Notes under the pieces: generated by a model
Told to the model about the DNA's origin: nothing
The model's database searches: none
The model's input: only the letters and a program-made list of their open reading frames with translations
Part shown: piece after piece, positions 19,012 to 27,864 of the stretch
Numbering within the stretch: the first letter of the stretch is position 1
Layout: every line of letters starts with the position of its first letter
NCBI GenBank assembly: GCA_028284585.1
Contig: JANQRK010000110.1
Coordinates: 62,001-126,000 of the forward strand
Source: Chromatiales bacterium
GTDB lineage: Bacteria; Pseudomonadota; Gammaproteobacteria; Chromatiales; Chromatiaceae
DNA length: 64,000 nt
Reading direction: 5' to 3'
Position numbers and translations under genes: made by a program

Positions 19012-19890
19012 TCACGCTGCGCGTCGAGCCAGACTCTTCGGTAAGAAACGCTTCGCCTCTTCTGAGATCAGAAGCTTCAGCAAATCGCCACCTGGGCATG
19101 CAGGGATCGATTCAACACCCTCTTCGACTAGCGTCTTTAGGCGCTTCACCGCGCCATCGACACCCAGCTCCTGGACGGCATTGGGCCGGCCATTGACCTC
19201 GTCCTGACCGACAGGTTTGCCGAGCGCCTCGGCATCACCGAGGGCGTCACGAATATCATCGGCAACCTGGTAGCCCTCGCCGATACGCTCGCCGAGTACT
19301 GCCCATGGCTCACTTTCGACGCCGGCCGCAGCCGCACCGGCGCAGGTCGCGGCGACAAATAGCGAGCCAGTCTTTGCTTGATGATAATGCGATACCTCGA
19401 CCTTCGGCTCACACTCCCATGCCTGGCCCGCGGAGATGCCATAAGGCATACCGACAGCGCGGCTGGAAATCGCCAGCAGCGCCGCCAAACGCTGTGGCTC
19501 GTGGCAATCGGTGGCCGCTAGACCGAGGGACTCGAAGGCCATCACGATCAGTGCATCGCCGGTAAGCACCGCGATCTGATCGCCAAAGGCCACATGCACC
19601 GACGGCTTACCGCGGCGCTCAGCAGCATTGTCAAAACACGGCAGGTCATCATGCACCAAAGAGGCACAGTGCAATAACTCGATCGCCGCACCCGCTGCCG
19701 CGGACAGGCCAGGATCGGTGTCACCGTTCGCAGCCGCCACCGCGAGGCACAGTTTGGGCCGCAGACGCGCCCCACCGGGGAACACTGCATAGCGTACCGC
19801 TCTGGCCAGCAGGGGCGGACAGGTCCTGTTCGCTGCACGGCCTACGACCGCATTCAGGACCTCTTCGATCTTCGAGTCTGCATCGCGCAT
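19012..19890 (-). CDS. crtE: Geranylgeranyl diphosphate synthase
   Basis: CrtE condenses C5 units to C20 geranylgeranyl diphosphate for carotenoids and bacteriochlorophyll. The 292-residue protein has the first Asp-rich motif DDLPCFDNA in the form SLVHDDLPCFD and the second as QVADDIRDALGD, with GARLRPKL near the N-terminus. It is transcribed leftward from a divergent promoter shared with crtD that carries tandem TGT-N12-ACA sites. GGAGGCACC precedes the ATG. Confidence 0.94.
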   Translation of the reverse strand: MRDADSKIEEVLNAVVGRAANRTCPPLLARAVRYAVFPGGARLRPKLCLAVAAANGDTDPGLSAAAGAAIELLHCASLVHDDLPCFDNAAERRGKPSVHVAFGDQIAVLTGDALIVMAFESLGLAATDCHEPQRLAALLAISSRAVGMPYGISAGQAWECEPKVEVSHYHQAKTGSLFVAATCAGAAAAGVESEPWAVLGERIGEGYQVADDIRDALGDAEALGKPVGQDEVNGRPNAVQELGVDGAVKRLKTLVEEGVESIPACPGGDLLKLLISEEAKRFLPKSLARRAA

Positions 19891-19910
19891 GGTGCCTCCA
19901 GGGGACTGCG

Positions 19911-19954
19911 TGTATTTGTTTATTGACAGTTTGATGTGTAATCAAGAGTAGACA
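19911..19954. promoter_or_regulatory. Divergent crtE/crtD promoter with two perfect TGT-N12-ACA palindromes
   Basis: Perfect TGT-N12-ACA palindromes occupy 19911-19928 and 19937-19954, exactly 8 bp apart, the same spacing as at bchC. A TTGACA (19923-19928) on the plus strand and TTGATT on the minus strand (inside the second site) are candidate -35 elements for crtD and crtE. CrtJ/PpsR-type aerobic repression of both carotenoid operons is the expected role. Confidence 0.8.
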
Positions 19955-19999
19955 GTTATACTGAACAGGTCAACGCTCAAACGAGGTCTTATCTACGAG

Positions 20000-21541
20000 A
20001 TGGCACAACTCCCCGTGGCAGTTGTTGGGGCCGGTATCGGTGGGCTGAGCGCGGCGCTAGCGCTTGCAACACGCGGTATCCGGGTGGTGGTTTATGAACG
20101 CAGTTCCCAACCTGGCGGCAAACTCCGCGCGATCCAGGTGGCTGGACAGGGCATCGATTCCGGCCCAACGGTATTCACCTTGCGCGGGATATTCGAAGAG
20201 ATATTCGCGGAAGCAGGTGTCAAATTTGCCGACCGTGTGACAACCGAACCGCTCGAGGTGCTGGCCCGCCATGCCTGGAGTGAGCAAGAACGCCTCGATC
20301 TGTTCGCCGACCGCGAACGCTCCGCCGAGGCGATCGGTGAACTCGCAGGCCCAGCCGAAGCGCGCCGCTATCTCGCATTCAGCAACCAGGCCCGCAATAC
20401 ATTCGAAACCCTAGAGCGCACCTTCATTCACGCTCAGCGGCCTAATCCACTGAGCCTGACGCAGCGCACGCTACTTTCTGGCGTTAAGGGGCTGTGGCAC
20501 ATAAAACCCTTCAACACCCTGTGGCAGACGCTGCACAGTCAGTTCCAAGACCCGCGTCTGCGCCAACTATTTGGCCGCTACGCCACCTACTGTGGTTCGT
20601 CGCCCTTCCTCGCGCCGGCCACGCTAATGCTGGTCGCTCATGTGGAGCAGGAAGGTGTTTGGCTGCTGCGCAACGGGATGCATCAGCTAGCAAGCGCCCT
20701 CCACCGACTTGCGGTTGATCTGGGCGTAGAGTTTCGGTTTGACTGCGAGCTGCGCAAGATCGAAACCGCAAACGGCCGGGTGCACTCAGTTCGCGGTGCC
20801 GATGACGAAACACTGAACTGCAGCGCAGTGATCTGCAACGCAGACCCCGCAGCGCTGCCGGCCGGGCTGTTCGGTGACCCCGTACGCACGGCAGTCGCGG
20901 AGCGTCGCCCCGATGAGCGATCGCTGTCCGCAGTGACCTTCAGTTTGAGGGGGACCACGAGTGGCTTCCCCTTGCTGCATCACAATGTCTTTTTCTCGCT
21001 GGACTACCCGCGCGAATTCGAAGACATCTTTGTCCAGGGACGACTGCCACGCGAACCAACCGTCTACATCTGCGCCCAGGATCGAGGCGATACGACGGCG
21101 TTGGCACCGCATGAATCCGAGCGCCTTTTCTGTTTGGTCAATGCCCCTGCTGTGGGTGACCGACGCCAATTTGACAGCCAGGAGATCGCGGCATGCGAGG
21201 AGACAACCCTACAGACCCTGAAGCGTTGCGGCCTGGAGCTGAGCGCGAACCCGGATCAAAAGATCATCACGACACCGAACGATTTCGAGCAGCTGTTTCC
21301 GGCCAGCGGGGGGGCGCTGTACGGCCAGGCGTCGCACGGCTGGAGGGCATCGTTCAGCAGGCCGGGATCGCGCTCCAAGATCAAGGGCCTGTACCTGGCA
21401 GGCGGGGGCACGCATCCGGGTCCCGGGGTGCCGATGGCAGCGCTATCGGGACGCCTCGCGGCGCAGAGTCTGCTCGAGGACCTCGCTTTGACCGACCGGT
21501 CGAACCGGGTGGTTATGCCTGGTGGTATCTCGACGCGCTGA
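20000..21541 (+). CDS. crtD: 1-hydroxycarotenoid 3,4-desaturase CrtD
   Basis: CrtD inserts the C3-C4 double bond in hydroxylated or methoxylated acyclic carotenoids on the way to spirilloxanthin. The 513-residue flavoprotein has the N-terminal dinucleotide-binding motif GAGIGGLSAALALATRG and the C-terminal carotene-desaturase signature LYLAGGGTHPGPGVPMAALSG. It is transcribed away from crtE. The last ~60 bases overlap the region that encodes the CrtC N-terminus in another frame; the final residues SNRVVMPGGISTR look like read-through beyond the usual family end. Confidence 0.93.
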   Translation: MAQLPVAVVGAGIGGLSAALALATRGIRVVVYERSSQPGGKLRAIQVAGQGIDSGPTVFTLRGIFEEIFAEAGVKFADRVTTEPLEVLARHAWSEQERLDLFADRERSAEAIGELAGPAEARRYLAFSNQARNTFETLERTFIHAQRPNPLSLTQRTLLSGVKGLWHIKPFNTLWQTLHSQFQDPRLRQLFGRYATYCGSSPFLAPATLMLVAHVEQEGVWLLRNGMHQLASALHRLAVDLGVEFRFDCELRKIETANGRVHSVRGADDETLNCSAVICNADPAALPAGLFGDPVRTAVAERRPDERSLSAVTFSLRGTTSGFPLLHHNVFFSLDYPREFEDIFVQGRLPREPTVYICAQDRGDTTALAPHESERLFCLVNAPAVGDRRQFDSQEIAACEETTLQTLKRCGLELSANPDQKIITTPNDFEQLFPASGGALYGQASHGWRASFSRPGSRSKIKGLYLAGGGTHPGPGVPMAALSGRLAAQSLLEDLALTDRSNRVVMPGGISTR

Positions 21542-22422
21542 GCGATGACGGCCGTCATGGGGTGACTATCATCGCCTTTGTCGGCAGTGTGTTCTCTCCC
21601 TATTACGCCTGGGCGCGGCAACGCGGCGCAGCCGCTGCCGAAGACTTCTGCGCAATCAATGTCGCGCTGTACGGCGCCACGAAACGCTGGGCCCTAACCG
21701 AACGCGGCTACGCGGCACTGCAACGCGATCGCAACCAATTGCGCGTCGGTCCAAGTGCAGTGCGCTGGGACGGCCAATGCCTAGAAGTCGAAATCGATGA
21801 GATCACAATGCCAGTGCCATCCCGCCTGCGCGGTACGGTGCGCCTGTATCCTCCTGCGTTGTCCGAGCAAGAGTTCGCGCTCGACCGCGGTGCCCGCCAT
21901 ATGTGGTGGCCGGCCGCTCCACGATCGCGGGTCGAGGTGGACATGCAAAATCCAGGGCTGAGTTGGCAGGGCGACGGCTATTTCGACGCCAACCGGGGTT
22001 GTGAGCCACTCGAGCAGCGCTTCGTGAGCTGGGACTGGTCGCGCGCTATGCTCGGCGACGGCCGCTGCGCGGTTCTATACAACCGGACCATCCGCGACGA
22101 GCCAGCGCAGTCACTCGGCCTGTGCTTTGATGGCAGCGGAGAGATCGAACCCTTCGAGCCTCCCCCCAATGTCGAGCTAGCGAAGACCCGGGCTTGGCGC
22201 ATCGCACGCGCTACGCAATGCGATCCGGGTTACATACCAGGGATCGACAGGACACTCGAAGATACGCCGTTCTATGCGCGCTCCCTGGTGAACACCCAGT
22301 TGCTCGGCCAGCCGGTCACGGCTATGCACGAAAGCCTTTCTCTGGAGCGCTTTCGCCAGCCCTGGGTGCGTCTGCTACTCCCCTTCCGGATGCCGCGCCG
22401 TGCTGGTCGCAGACCCGGCTGA
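21193..22422 (+). CDS. crtC: Acyclic carotenoid 1,2-hydratase CrtC (start unclear)
   Basis: CrtC adds water across the terminal double bond of neurosporene or lycopene. Family similarity starts near base 21481 (PRFDRPVEPGGYAWWYLDALSDDGRH read in pieces) and includes GSVFSPYYAWARQRG and a C-terminal LLLPFRMPRR. The only in-frame ATG is 21193, and the next possible start is TTG 21226; both lie far inside crtD and would add about 95 residues that are just another frame of CrtD's conserved C-terminus. No ATG, GTG or TTG exists in frame near the expected start. A rare start codon, a frameshift linking CrtD (-1 frame) to CrtC, or a base error would explain this. The catalytic part is intact to its normal end. 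Confidence 0.85.
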   Translation: MRGDNPTDPEALRPGAEREPGSKDHHDTERFRAAVSGQRGGAVRPGVARLEGIVQQAGIALQDQGPVPGRRGHASGSRGADGSAIGTPRGAESARGPRFDRPVEPGGYAWWYLDALSDDGRHGVTIIAFVGSVFSPYYAWARQRGAAAAEDFCAINVALYGATKRWALTERGYAALQRDRNQLRVGPSAVRWDGQCLEVEIDEITMPVPSRLRGTVRLYPPALSEQEFALDRGARHMWWPAAPRSRVEVDMQNPGLSWQGDGYFDANRGCEPLEQRFVSWDWSRAMLGDGRCAVLYNRTIRDEPAQSLGLCFDGSGEIEPFEPPPNVELAKTRAWRIARATQCDPGYIPGIDRTLEDTPFYARSLVNTQLLGQPVTAMHESLSLERFRQPWVRLLLPFRMPRRAGRRPG

Positions 22423-22433
22423 TCGATTACAGC

Positions 22434-22601
22434 TCAGGGGTCTTCCTGGTCCTCTCGCTTGGCATCCTCTTGGGCACGCCGCTTTTTCTCTTCCAACTCG
22501 ATCTTACTGCGCTCGAGTGCACGAAGTTGCGACACGCCAAACCATAGCACCACACCGATGACCAGCAGCAGTTCGATCAGCGGCAGAATTCCAGAACCCA
22601 A
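22434..22601 (-). CDS. Small single-pass membrane protein downstream of crtB
   Basis: A 55-residue frame starts with TTG at 22601, with AGAGGT 7 nt before it, and follows crtB by about 20 bases. The product has a hydrophobic helix (about residues 5-22, ILPLIELLLVIGVVLWFGV) and then a highly charged, coiled-coil-like tail (LERSKIELEEKKRRAQEDA). I do not recognise a named family. Its place as last gene of crtI-crtB suggests a role tied to carotenoid or membrane assembly, but that is inference. Codon composition is in line with its neighbours. Confidence 0.6.
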   Translation of the reverse strand: MGSGILPLIELLLVIGVVLWFGVSQLRALERSKIELEEKKRRAQEDAKREDQEDP

Positions 22602-22621
22602 CGCGGTTACCTCTTGGTCAG

Positions 22622-23695
22622 TCAGCTCACCAATTCATTGACCAGTGAGGATTGCATGCGCTCACGCCGCTCTACTTCATCGAACAGATCAAGCACCCAG
22701 GCCGCTTTTTGTTCCATCCGCGTGAGGACCCCAGTGACCGGGGCCGGTAATCCGCCAGCCGTGGCCGCAGCCGTGACCAGGAACTCGGTCTCGTCGAGCG
22801 CTGGGGATTCCAGTTCAGCGGTCGGCAATACCAACAAACCGGGTAGGCACGACAGTACCTGTGCCTTACGCGCCGACGAGATCACCGCGCGCTGCGACAC
22901 CGAGTCGAAACCGCATCTGGCCACCTCATAACCGATTTCGGCATACAACAAACGAGCGGCATACATTGCCGGACGACAGCGCACCGGCAACAGAGCAATT
23001 CCGCTATCGGCACGCCGGTACAATACCTCGGCACAGTCGAGTAAACGGCGAACTACTTTGCCAAGGGCCGGGCTGAATTGCGGATCCTCCAAAAAAGCAT
23101 CGGGCTCTATTCCGACTTGGCGCAGCCAATCTTCCGGGAGGTACAAACGCCCATTGCGTGCATCTTCACCGACATCGCGCGCGATATTGGTTAGCTGCAT
23201 CGCAACGCCGAGGTCACAGGCTCGCGCCAGTAGTTGGGCATGCCGCACCCCCATCAACACCGCCATCATGGCACCGACGGTACCCGCAACCCGTGCGGAA
23301 TAGGCCTGCACACCGGAGAGATCGGCATACCGCCGGCCCTCAACGTCCCAGGCAAAGCCCTCGAACAGGGCCGTCAAGAGTTCCTTCGGCATACCAATAG
23401 AGGCTACGACCCTGGCCAGCGCGCGATCCGCTGCAACCGCTGCCGGTCGACCCGCATAGATATCGTCCAGGCGCCGGTGCATCTCGGAGAGCGCCTGCGC
23501 CGGATCAGCACCATCGTCAACCGCGTCGTCGGCGAGTCGACAGAAAGCGTACAGCACTGCGGCCGGCTCTCGGAAACCTCCAGGTAGCAAATAGGCTGCG
23601 GCGTGGAAGGAACGCGAGCCCACACGCAGGCAAGCGCGACAGTCAGCGATGTCATCAGGGCTCAAATGGGCTTGCTCAGCATAGTTCAACGGCAT
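22622..23695 (-). CDS. crtB: Phytoene synthase
   Basis: CrtB condenses two geranylgeranyl diphosphates to phytoene, the committed carotenoid step. The 357-residue protein has the two Asp-rich motifs: YAFCRLADDAVDDGAD and QLTNIARDVGEDARNGRLYLP, and SFHAAAYLLPG at the N-terminus. The start overlaps the crtI stop by 20 bases, so translation is coupled. Confidence 0.95.
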   Translation of the reverse strand: MPLNYAEQAHLSPDDIADCRACLRVGSRSFHAAAYLLPGGFREPAAVLYAFCRLADDAVDDGADPAQALSEMHRRLDDIYAGRPAAVAADRALARVVASIGMPKELLTALFEGFAWDVEGRRYADLSGVQAYSARVAGTVGAMMAVLMGVRHAQLLARACDLGVAMQLTNIARDVGEDARNGRLYLPEDWLRQVGIEPDAFLEDPQFSPALGKVVRRLLDCAEVLYRRADSGIALLPVRCRPAMYAARLLYAEIGYEVARCGFDSVSQRAVISSARKAQVLSCLPGLLVLPTAELESPALDETEFLVTAAATAGGLPAPVTGVLTRMEQKAAWVLDLFDEVERRERMQSSLVNELVS

Positions 23696-25196
23696 TGGGT
23701 ATCACCTTGTCGAGTACTCGGGCTGACGACAACACCCCCGGCACCCCGGCCCCAGGATGGGTACCAGCACCAACGATGTACAGCCGATTAATGTCTTCAC
23801 TGCGATTATGTGGTCGGAACCATGCGCTTTGCTGCAAAACCGGCTCGAAGCTGAAACCGGCTCCTCGAAACGATAGCAAGCGGGCATGAAAATCCAAGGG
23901 TGTGGTCACTCGTGAACTGATCACTTGGTCGGCCAATCCAGGCAACACCGTCTCGCCGAGACGTCGTTCTATGGCCGCCCGGTAAGGCTCGGCCTGGGCC
24001 GGCCAATCGATGTCACCACCGAGGTTCGGCACCGGCGACAATGCGTAGAAAGTATCACAACCTGGCGGCGCAAGGCTTGGGTCGGTTGCGGTCGGACGAT
24101 GAAGATAGAGGCTGAAATCACTCGCCAAAACCTTGTGACCGAAGATGTCTTGCAACAACTCACGGTAACGCGGCCCGAGCATAATGGTGTGATGGGCAAC
24201 ATCCTCGTAGCGCCGGCGCGTACCGAAGTACCACACGAACAGACCATTCGAATAACGTGCCCGCTCGATCCGCCGATCGGTCCAGTGACTTCGCGTATGT
24301 GACGGCAGTAGATGACGGTAAGTCCAAGCCGCGTCCGCGTTGGAAACCACGATGTCGGCAGCGAGACGCTCACCAGAGACTAAGCGAACACCGGTCGCCG
24401 TCCCCTGCTCGACCAGGATCTCCGCCACCTCCGTATTAAGGCACAGCTCATTGCCCTGTCCCTGCACCAGGTCGACCATGCCCTGCACGATCCGGCCGGT
24501 ACCACCCATCGCCGAAAACACACCCCAATGACGTTCCAGGTGCGAGATCAACGAGTAGATCGAGGTCACGGTGAACGGGTTGCCACCGATCAGCAACGGA
24601 TGAAAGCTCAGCACCATACGCAAGCGCGGATCCTTCACATAACTGGACACCATGCTGTAGACCGAACGATGGCTCTTCAAGCGCAGCATCTGAGGCACGA
24701 TTCGCGCCATATCGCCCAAGGAGTCAAACGGCACATGCCCTAACTGCTGGAACCCAACTTCGAACACCGCCTTGCTGGCGGCCATGTAGCGTTCGTAGCC
24801 GGCGACGTCGTCCGGCGCGAACTCAGCGATCTGGCGCTTGTTGACCTCGGGATCGCCGTCGTAATCGAAGGTCTGGCCGTCATCGAAACGAATCCGATAG
24901 AACGGCGACATCGGCCGCAAGTCCACGTCATCGGCAAAACGGCGGCCGCACAAGCCCCATAGCTCCTCGAGCAAAAAGGGGGCAGTGATGATCGTCGGAC
25001 CGGCATCGAAGGTGAAGCCATCCTGGTGGTGCACATAGGCCCGCCCGCCCGGTGCGTCTAGTTTCTCTAGCACCGTGACCCGATATCCCCGTGCGCCCAG
25101 ACGGATCGCAGCGGCTAGCCCGCCGAAACCACTACCAATAACAACCGCATGGGGGCGGTCCTTGCCTGGAAGCGACTCGATCACATGTTCCGGCAT
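23676..25196 (-). CDS. crtI: Phytoene desaturase CrtI
   Basis: CrtI introduces the conjugated double bonds, converting phytoene to neurosporene or lycopene. The flavoprotein (506 residues from this start) shows GSGFGGLAAAIRLGARGY near the N-terminus and the desaturase signature YIVGAGTHPGAGVPGVL at the C-terminus. The ATG at 25196 is preferred over one at 25205, because the latter lies inside the predicted -10 box (25209-25204) and would not be transcribed. From 25196 the mRNA would be nearly leaderless. No Shine-Dalgarno is visible for either. Confidence 0.94.
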   Translation of the reverse strand: MPEHVIESLPGKDRPHAVVIGSGFGGLAAAIRLGARGYRVTVLEKLDAPGGRAYVHHQDGFTFDAGPTIITAPFLLEELWGLCGRRFADDVDLRPMSPFYRIRFDDGQTFDYDGDPEVNKRQIAEFAPDDVAGYERYMAASKAVFEVGFQQLGHVPFDSLGDMARIVPQMLRLKSHRSVYSMVSSYVKDPRLRMVLSFHPLLIGGNPFTVTSIYSLISHLERHWGVFSAMGGTGRIVQGMVDLVQGQGNELCLNTEVAEILVEQGTATGVRLVSGERLAADIVVSNADAAWTYRHLLPSHTRSHWTDRRIERARYSNGLFVWYFGTRRRYEDVAHHTIMLGPRYRELLQDIFGHKVLASDFSLYLHRPTATDPSLAPPGCDTFYALSPVPNLGGDIDWPAQAEPYRAAIERRLGETVLPGLADQVISSRVTTPLDFHARLLSFRGAGFSFEPVLQQSAWFRPHNRSEDINRLYIVGAGTHPGAGVPGVLSSARVLDKVIPNAVELC

Positions 25197-25199
25197 GGC

Positions 25200-25242
25200 T
25201 GTCATTTTAACACGACATTGTTGTTGTCAATTGACTTGGACA
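25200..25242 (-). promoter_or_regulatory. crtI promoter with tandem TGT-N12-ACA palindromes
   Basis: Two perfect TGT-N12-ACA palindromes lie at 25200-25217 and 25225-25242, 7 bp apart. On the minus strand the distal one holds a perfect -35 TTGACA (25230-25225), and the proximal one holds TAAAAT (25209-25204), 15 bp on, as -10. The third CrtJ/PpsR-type tandem operator of the window. Transcription would start close to 25197, next to the crtI ATG at 25196. Confidence 0.78.
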
Positions 25243-25458
25243 GTATAGCAGTGCGCCGAGGCGAACCCAACCTAAGGGTTCGTTTTCTCGTTTTCCGGGC
25301 TGCCCAGCCTCCGCGCACCCCGCATCGCTGGCGATAGGCACGGCCCTCTGGGACATTACCTCTGCGCAGCGGCGGCGGTTGGGCCAGTTGGGTCAAGGCT
25401 CCAAAGCAGCAGATCGAAGCCTCTTACAATGCCGTTGCGTCGGCCTTTGCCTTCCTTC

Positions 25459-25666
25459 ATCTCGACAGACGCTGACTAAGGCTCTCTCGGGTACTGCAGT
25501 CCATCACCAGCGTCAACGTCGTCCAGCGGTCACGCTCACCACACCGGTCCCGCGCCATGTCGGTCGACCATCGCTCATCCGGACAACCCGCTACCGATGG
25601 CATGCTAGACGCCCTTGGCTGTTTGCCAGCGGGTCGGCGCCGAACCTGCCAGCTTTCTAGCGACAA
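25459..25666 (-). pseudogene. IS3-family transposase OrfB fragment
   Basis: On the minus strand a 69-residue frame reads WQVRRRPAGKQPR, then PDERWSTDMARDRCGERDRWTTLTLVMDCSTRE in continuous alignment with the start of the integrase core of IS3-family OrfB (typically (N/D)ERW.TD...W.GRDGW..LA.V.DC.TRE). The first catalytic Asp is in the STD position. The remaining DDE residues are missing, so this is a dead relic next to the carotenoid genes. Surrounding bases 25243-25740 hold nothing else I can support. Confidence 0.7.
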
Positions 25667-25743
25667 GAATTCGCTATACCCTATTCTTGTCCAGCCTCAT
25701 TGACCAGGCAACGGTCCGGATAGGAGACTCACAAATCAACAGT

Positions 25744-25837
25744 TGAGGGCACCTCTAAAAATGGAGGTGCCCGAGCGGCATAAGGATGTCCGTGGAGAAA
25801 ATTGCCATGGATGGCATTTTTCAGGGTCCCCTTGAGA
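25744..25837 (-). repeat. MITE-like element, copy 1 (internally deleted)
   Basis: This ~94-bp piece is the reverse complement of the copies at 28297-28460 and 42230-42387, with about 75 internal bases missing. Its outer end GGGCACCTCTAAAAATGGAGGTGCCC folds as a 9-bp hairpin; the inner end carries ATGCCATCCATGGCA and CTCAAGGGG(A/T)CC in complement. It carries no transposase, so it is probably a non-autonomous insertion. It provides the ATG (25786) of the following kinase frame. Confidence 0.75.
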
Positions 25838-27849
25838 TTTTCCCTGAGTGTGGATCGCACAGATATGTAGACCGCATCTGCTGTGACGACACCCCGTGGA
25901 TACAAAATGACAAAGCGCTATCAGCTTTGTTCTGTGGACTGATCAAACCTACAGTTAGTCATCCCCTACTTCAGTATTCAGACGTGAGCCAAGAAAACAC
26001 CAAAAGCACGAGAGACCAGCCCTACCCCGATGTGCTTATCGAGTTAGCCAACATTGGCTACTGGAAGTGGTCGCCGACGGGTGAAGCTGACTTCGTCTCT
26101 CCGATTTGCTGGGCGTTGCTCGGTGAAGGCCAAAGCACGGTTGGTACCTTTAACCAATGGTGTGAGCGAGTTTCCTCGGTCGACACCTCTTGGTGCTGGG
26201 CTGACCTAGAGGCTCTCGTGGCGGTACATGGAAGTGAAACCTTCGTACTGCAAGGGCGAGCAGTGCACAACGATGGCAAAGAGGTGCACCTCAGAATGCG
26301 CTGTCAAGCGCGCCGTTGTGCCGACTCGAACTCAACGATGACTATACTGGCAGCCGTCGATAATGTTACCGGACTTTTGCAAGCATCAGCGGCGCTGCGC
26401 GATGCGCGAGAGCGTTTTAATGCGATGGCCGCAGGCGCAAGCGGTGTATTGTGGGATATCGAGCTGCTCAGCGGCGAAGGCTTCTGCTCCGAACAGCTGT
26501 ATGAGGTGACGGGGATTTCGGACCGGAGTATTGAGCTCTCACCCAATTTTTTTAGCTCACACGTTCATGGCGATGATCTTGAAATGGTAAACGCTGCACT
26601 CGCAGCACACCTGGAGCATCGAACACCCTTTACTATCGATTATCGTGTCATTGGTGACGACGGTGATCTGCGCTGGATACATGCCGAAGCCCAAGCAGTA
26701 AGGGATGCCGACGGTCGGCCCGTCCGGCTCGCGGGTTCTCTTGAGAATATAACTGATAAAAGAAAAGCCGAACAGGAGCTGGAGGCTAAACAGCACTTTC
26801 AGAATCTAGTGTTTGCGACCATGGATGATTTGTTGTTCGTCAAGGACGATCAGTTCCGCATTCTGCTGGCGAACCCGGCCTTTCTGAGCCTCTACCCAGA
26901 AGAGAGCCGCGACACAGTTATCGGCACCACAACACTCGAAGCCTATGACGAGACGCAGAGGGCTGAGTTTCTTGCTGAAGATCGACGTGCGTTAGATGAA
27001 GGTCTTAGCGAGGTGCAGGAAACCATTGATTTCCCAGACGGCCGACGGCGGACCCTGTGGACCAAGAAGATCCGCTTCGAAGACAATGATGGCCGCCGTT
27101 ATATCCTTGCCTATGCCCGCGATATTACCGAACTCAAGGAAGTGGAGCGGGCGCTGGTGACCTCCAATGGGGAACTGGAAGAGTTTGCCTATCGGGTATC
27201 GCACGATCTGCGCTCGCCTCTGCAGTCCTCGGTCCGATTGTTGGATTATTTGAAAAGTGCGCTGCAAGAGGGAAGTGTGGAGGAGGCGCAAGCTGTGCTA
27301 AGCACTGTGCAGGAATCGCTACAGAACCTGAGTACGCTCTCGCGAGATGTGCTTGATGTACATAGAATTCGGCATTGCGATATCGTGCCTCAAAAAATAG
27401 ATCTGCAGAATCTTGTAGAAACAACTTGGTCGCGACATCAGCTGGAAGAAGATCATATTGAATTGGTAACTAGGTACCAGCTCGACACTGAGGCTGTCGT
27501 GGACCCCTATGGGCTTAATCTCGTCCTGGATAATCTTATTTCGAATGCGGTCAAGTATCGCAATCTGGAAACGACTGACGCACGAGTCATGATTGATATC
27601 ACATGCGATGCAAGGGATATCACTTTATCCGTCGGGGACAATGGTATCGGGATTCCGGAAGATTGCCGGAGCAGTATCTTTGGAATGTTCCAACGATTCC
27701 ATCCTCGACACAGCATTGGCAGTGGGCTTGGCCTTTACATGACACAGCAGTGGGCCCTGCGTATGGGTGGTACCATCGCTGTGGAGCACCTGGACCCTGG
27801 AACAAGATTTTTCGTCAAGATCCCACAACGGACGCTTGCCGAAAACTGA
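25786..27849 (+). CDS. Multi-PAS sensor histidine kinase
   Basis: The 687-residue soluble kinase has three PAS-like domains (about residues 85-195, 205-325 with a PAC-like DLRWIHAEAQAV, and 340-455 with RRRTLWTKKIRFED), a HisKA helix pair with phospho-acceptor His473 in RVSHDLRSPLQ, and an ATPase domain with N-box NLISNAVKY, G1 DNGIGIP and G2 GSGLGLY. No transmembrane helix is seen, so it senses a cytoplasmic signal or cofactor. The first ~20 residues come from MITE copy 1, and there is no clear Shine-Dalgarno for this ATG; GTG 25984 is another possible start. It is followed 15 bp later by its likely partner regulator. Confidence 0.88.
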   Translation: MSVEKIAMDGIFQGPLEIFPECGSHRYVDRICCDDTPWIQNDKALSALFCGLIKPTVSHPLLQYSDVSQENTKSTRDQPYPDVLIELANIGYWKWSPTGEADFVSPICWALLGEGQSTVGTFNQWCERVSSVDTSWCWADLEALVAVHGSETFVLQGRAVHNDGKEVHLRMRCQARRCADSNSTMTILAAVDNVTGLLQASAALRDARERFNAMAAGASGVLWDIELLSGEGFCSEQLYEVTGISDRSIELSPNFFSSHVHGDDLEMVNAALAAHLEHRTPFTIDYRVIGDDGDLRWIHAEAQAVRDADGRPVRLAGSLENITDKRKAEQELEAKQHFQNLVFATMDDLLFVKDDQFRILLANPAFLSLYPEESRDTVIGTTTLEAYDETQRAEFLAEDRRALDEGLSEVQETIDFPDGRRRTLWTKKIRFEDNDGRRYILAYARDITELKEVERALVTSNGELEEFAYRVSHDLRSPLQSSVRLLDYLKSALQEGSVEEAQAVLSTVQESLQNLSTLSRDVLDVHRIRHCDIVPQKIDLQNLVETTWSRHQLEEDHIELVTRYQLDTEAVVDPYGLNLVLDNLISNAVKYRNLETTDARVMIDITCDARDITLSVGDNGIGIPEDCRSSIFGMFQRFHPRHSIGSGLGLYMTQQWALRMGGTIAVEHLDPGTRFFVKIPQRTLAEN

Positions 27850-27864
27850 TGCAGAGACGAAGAA

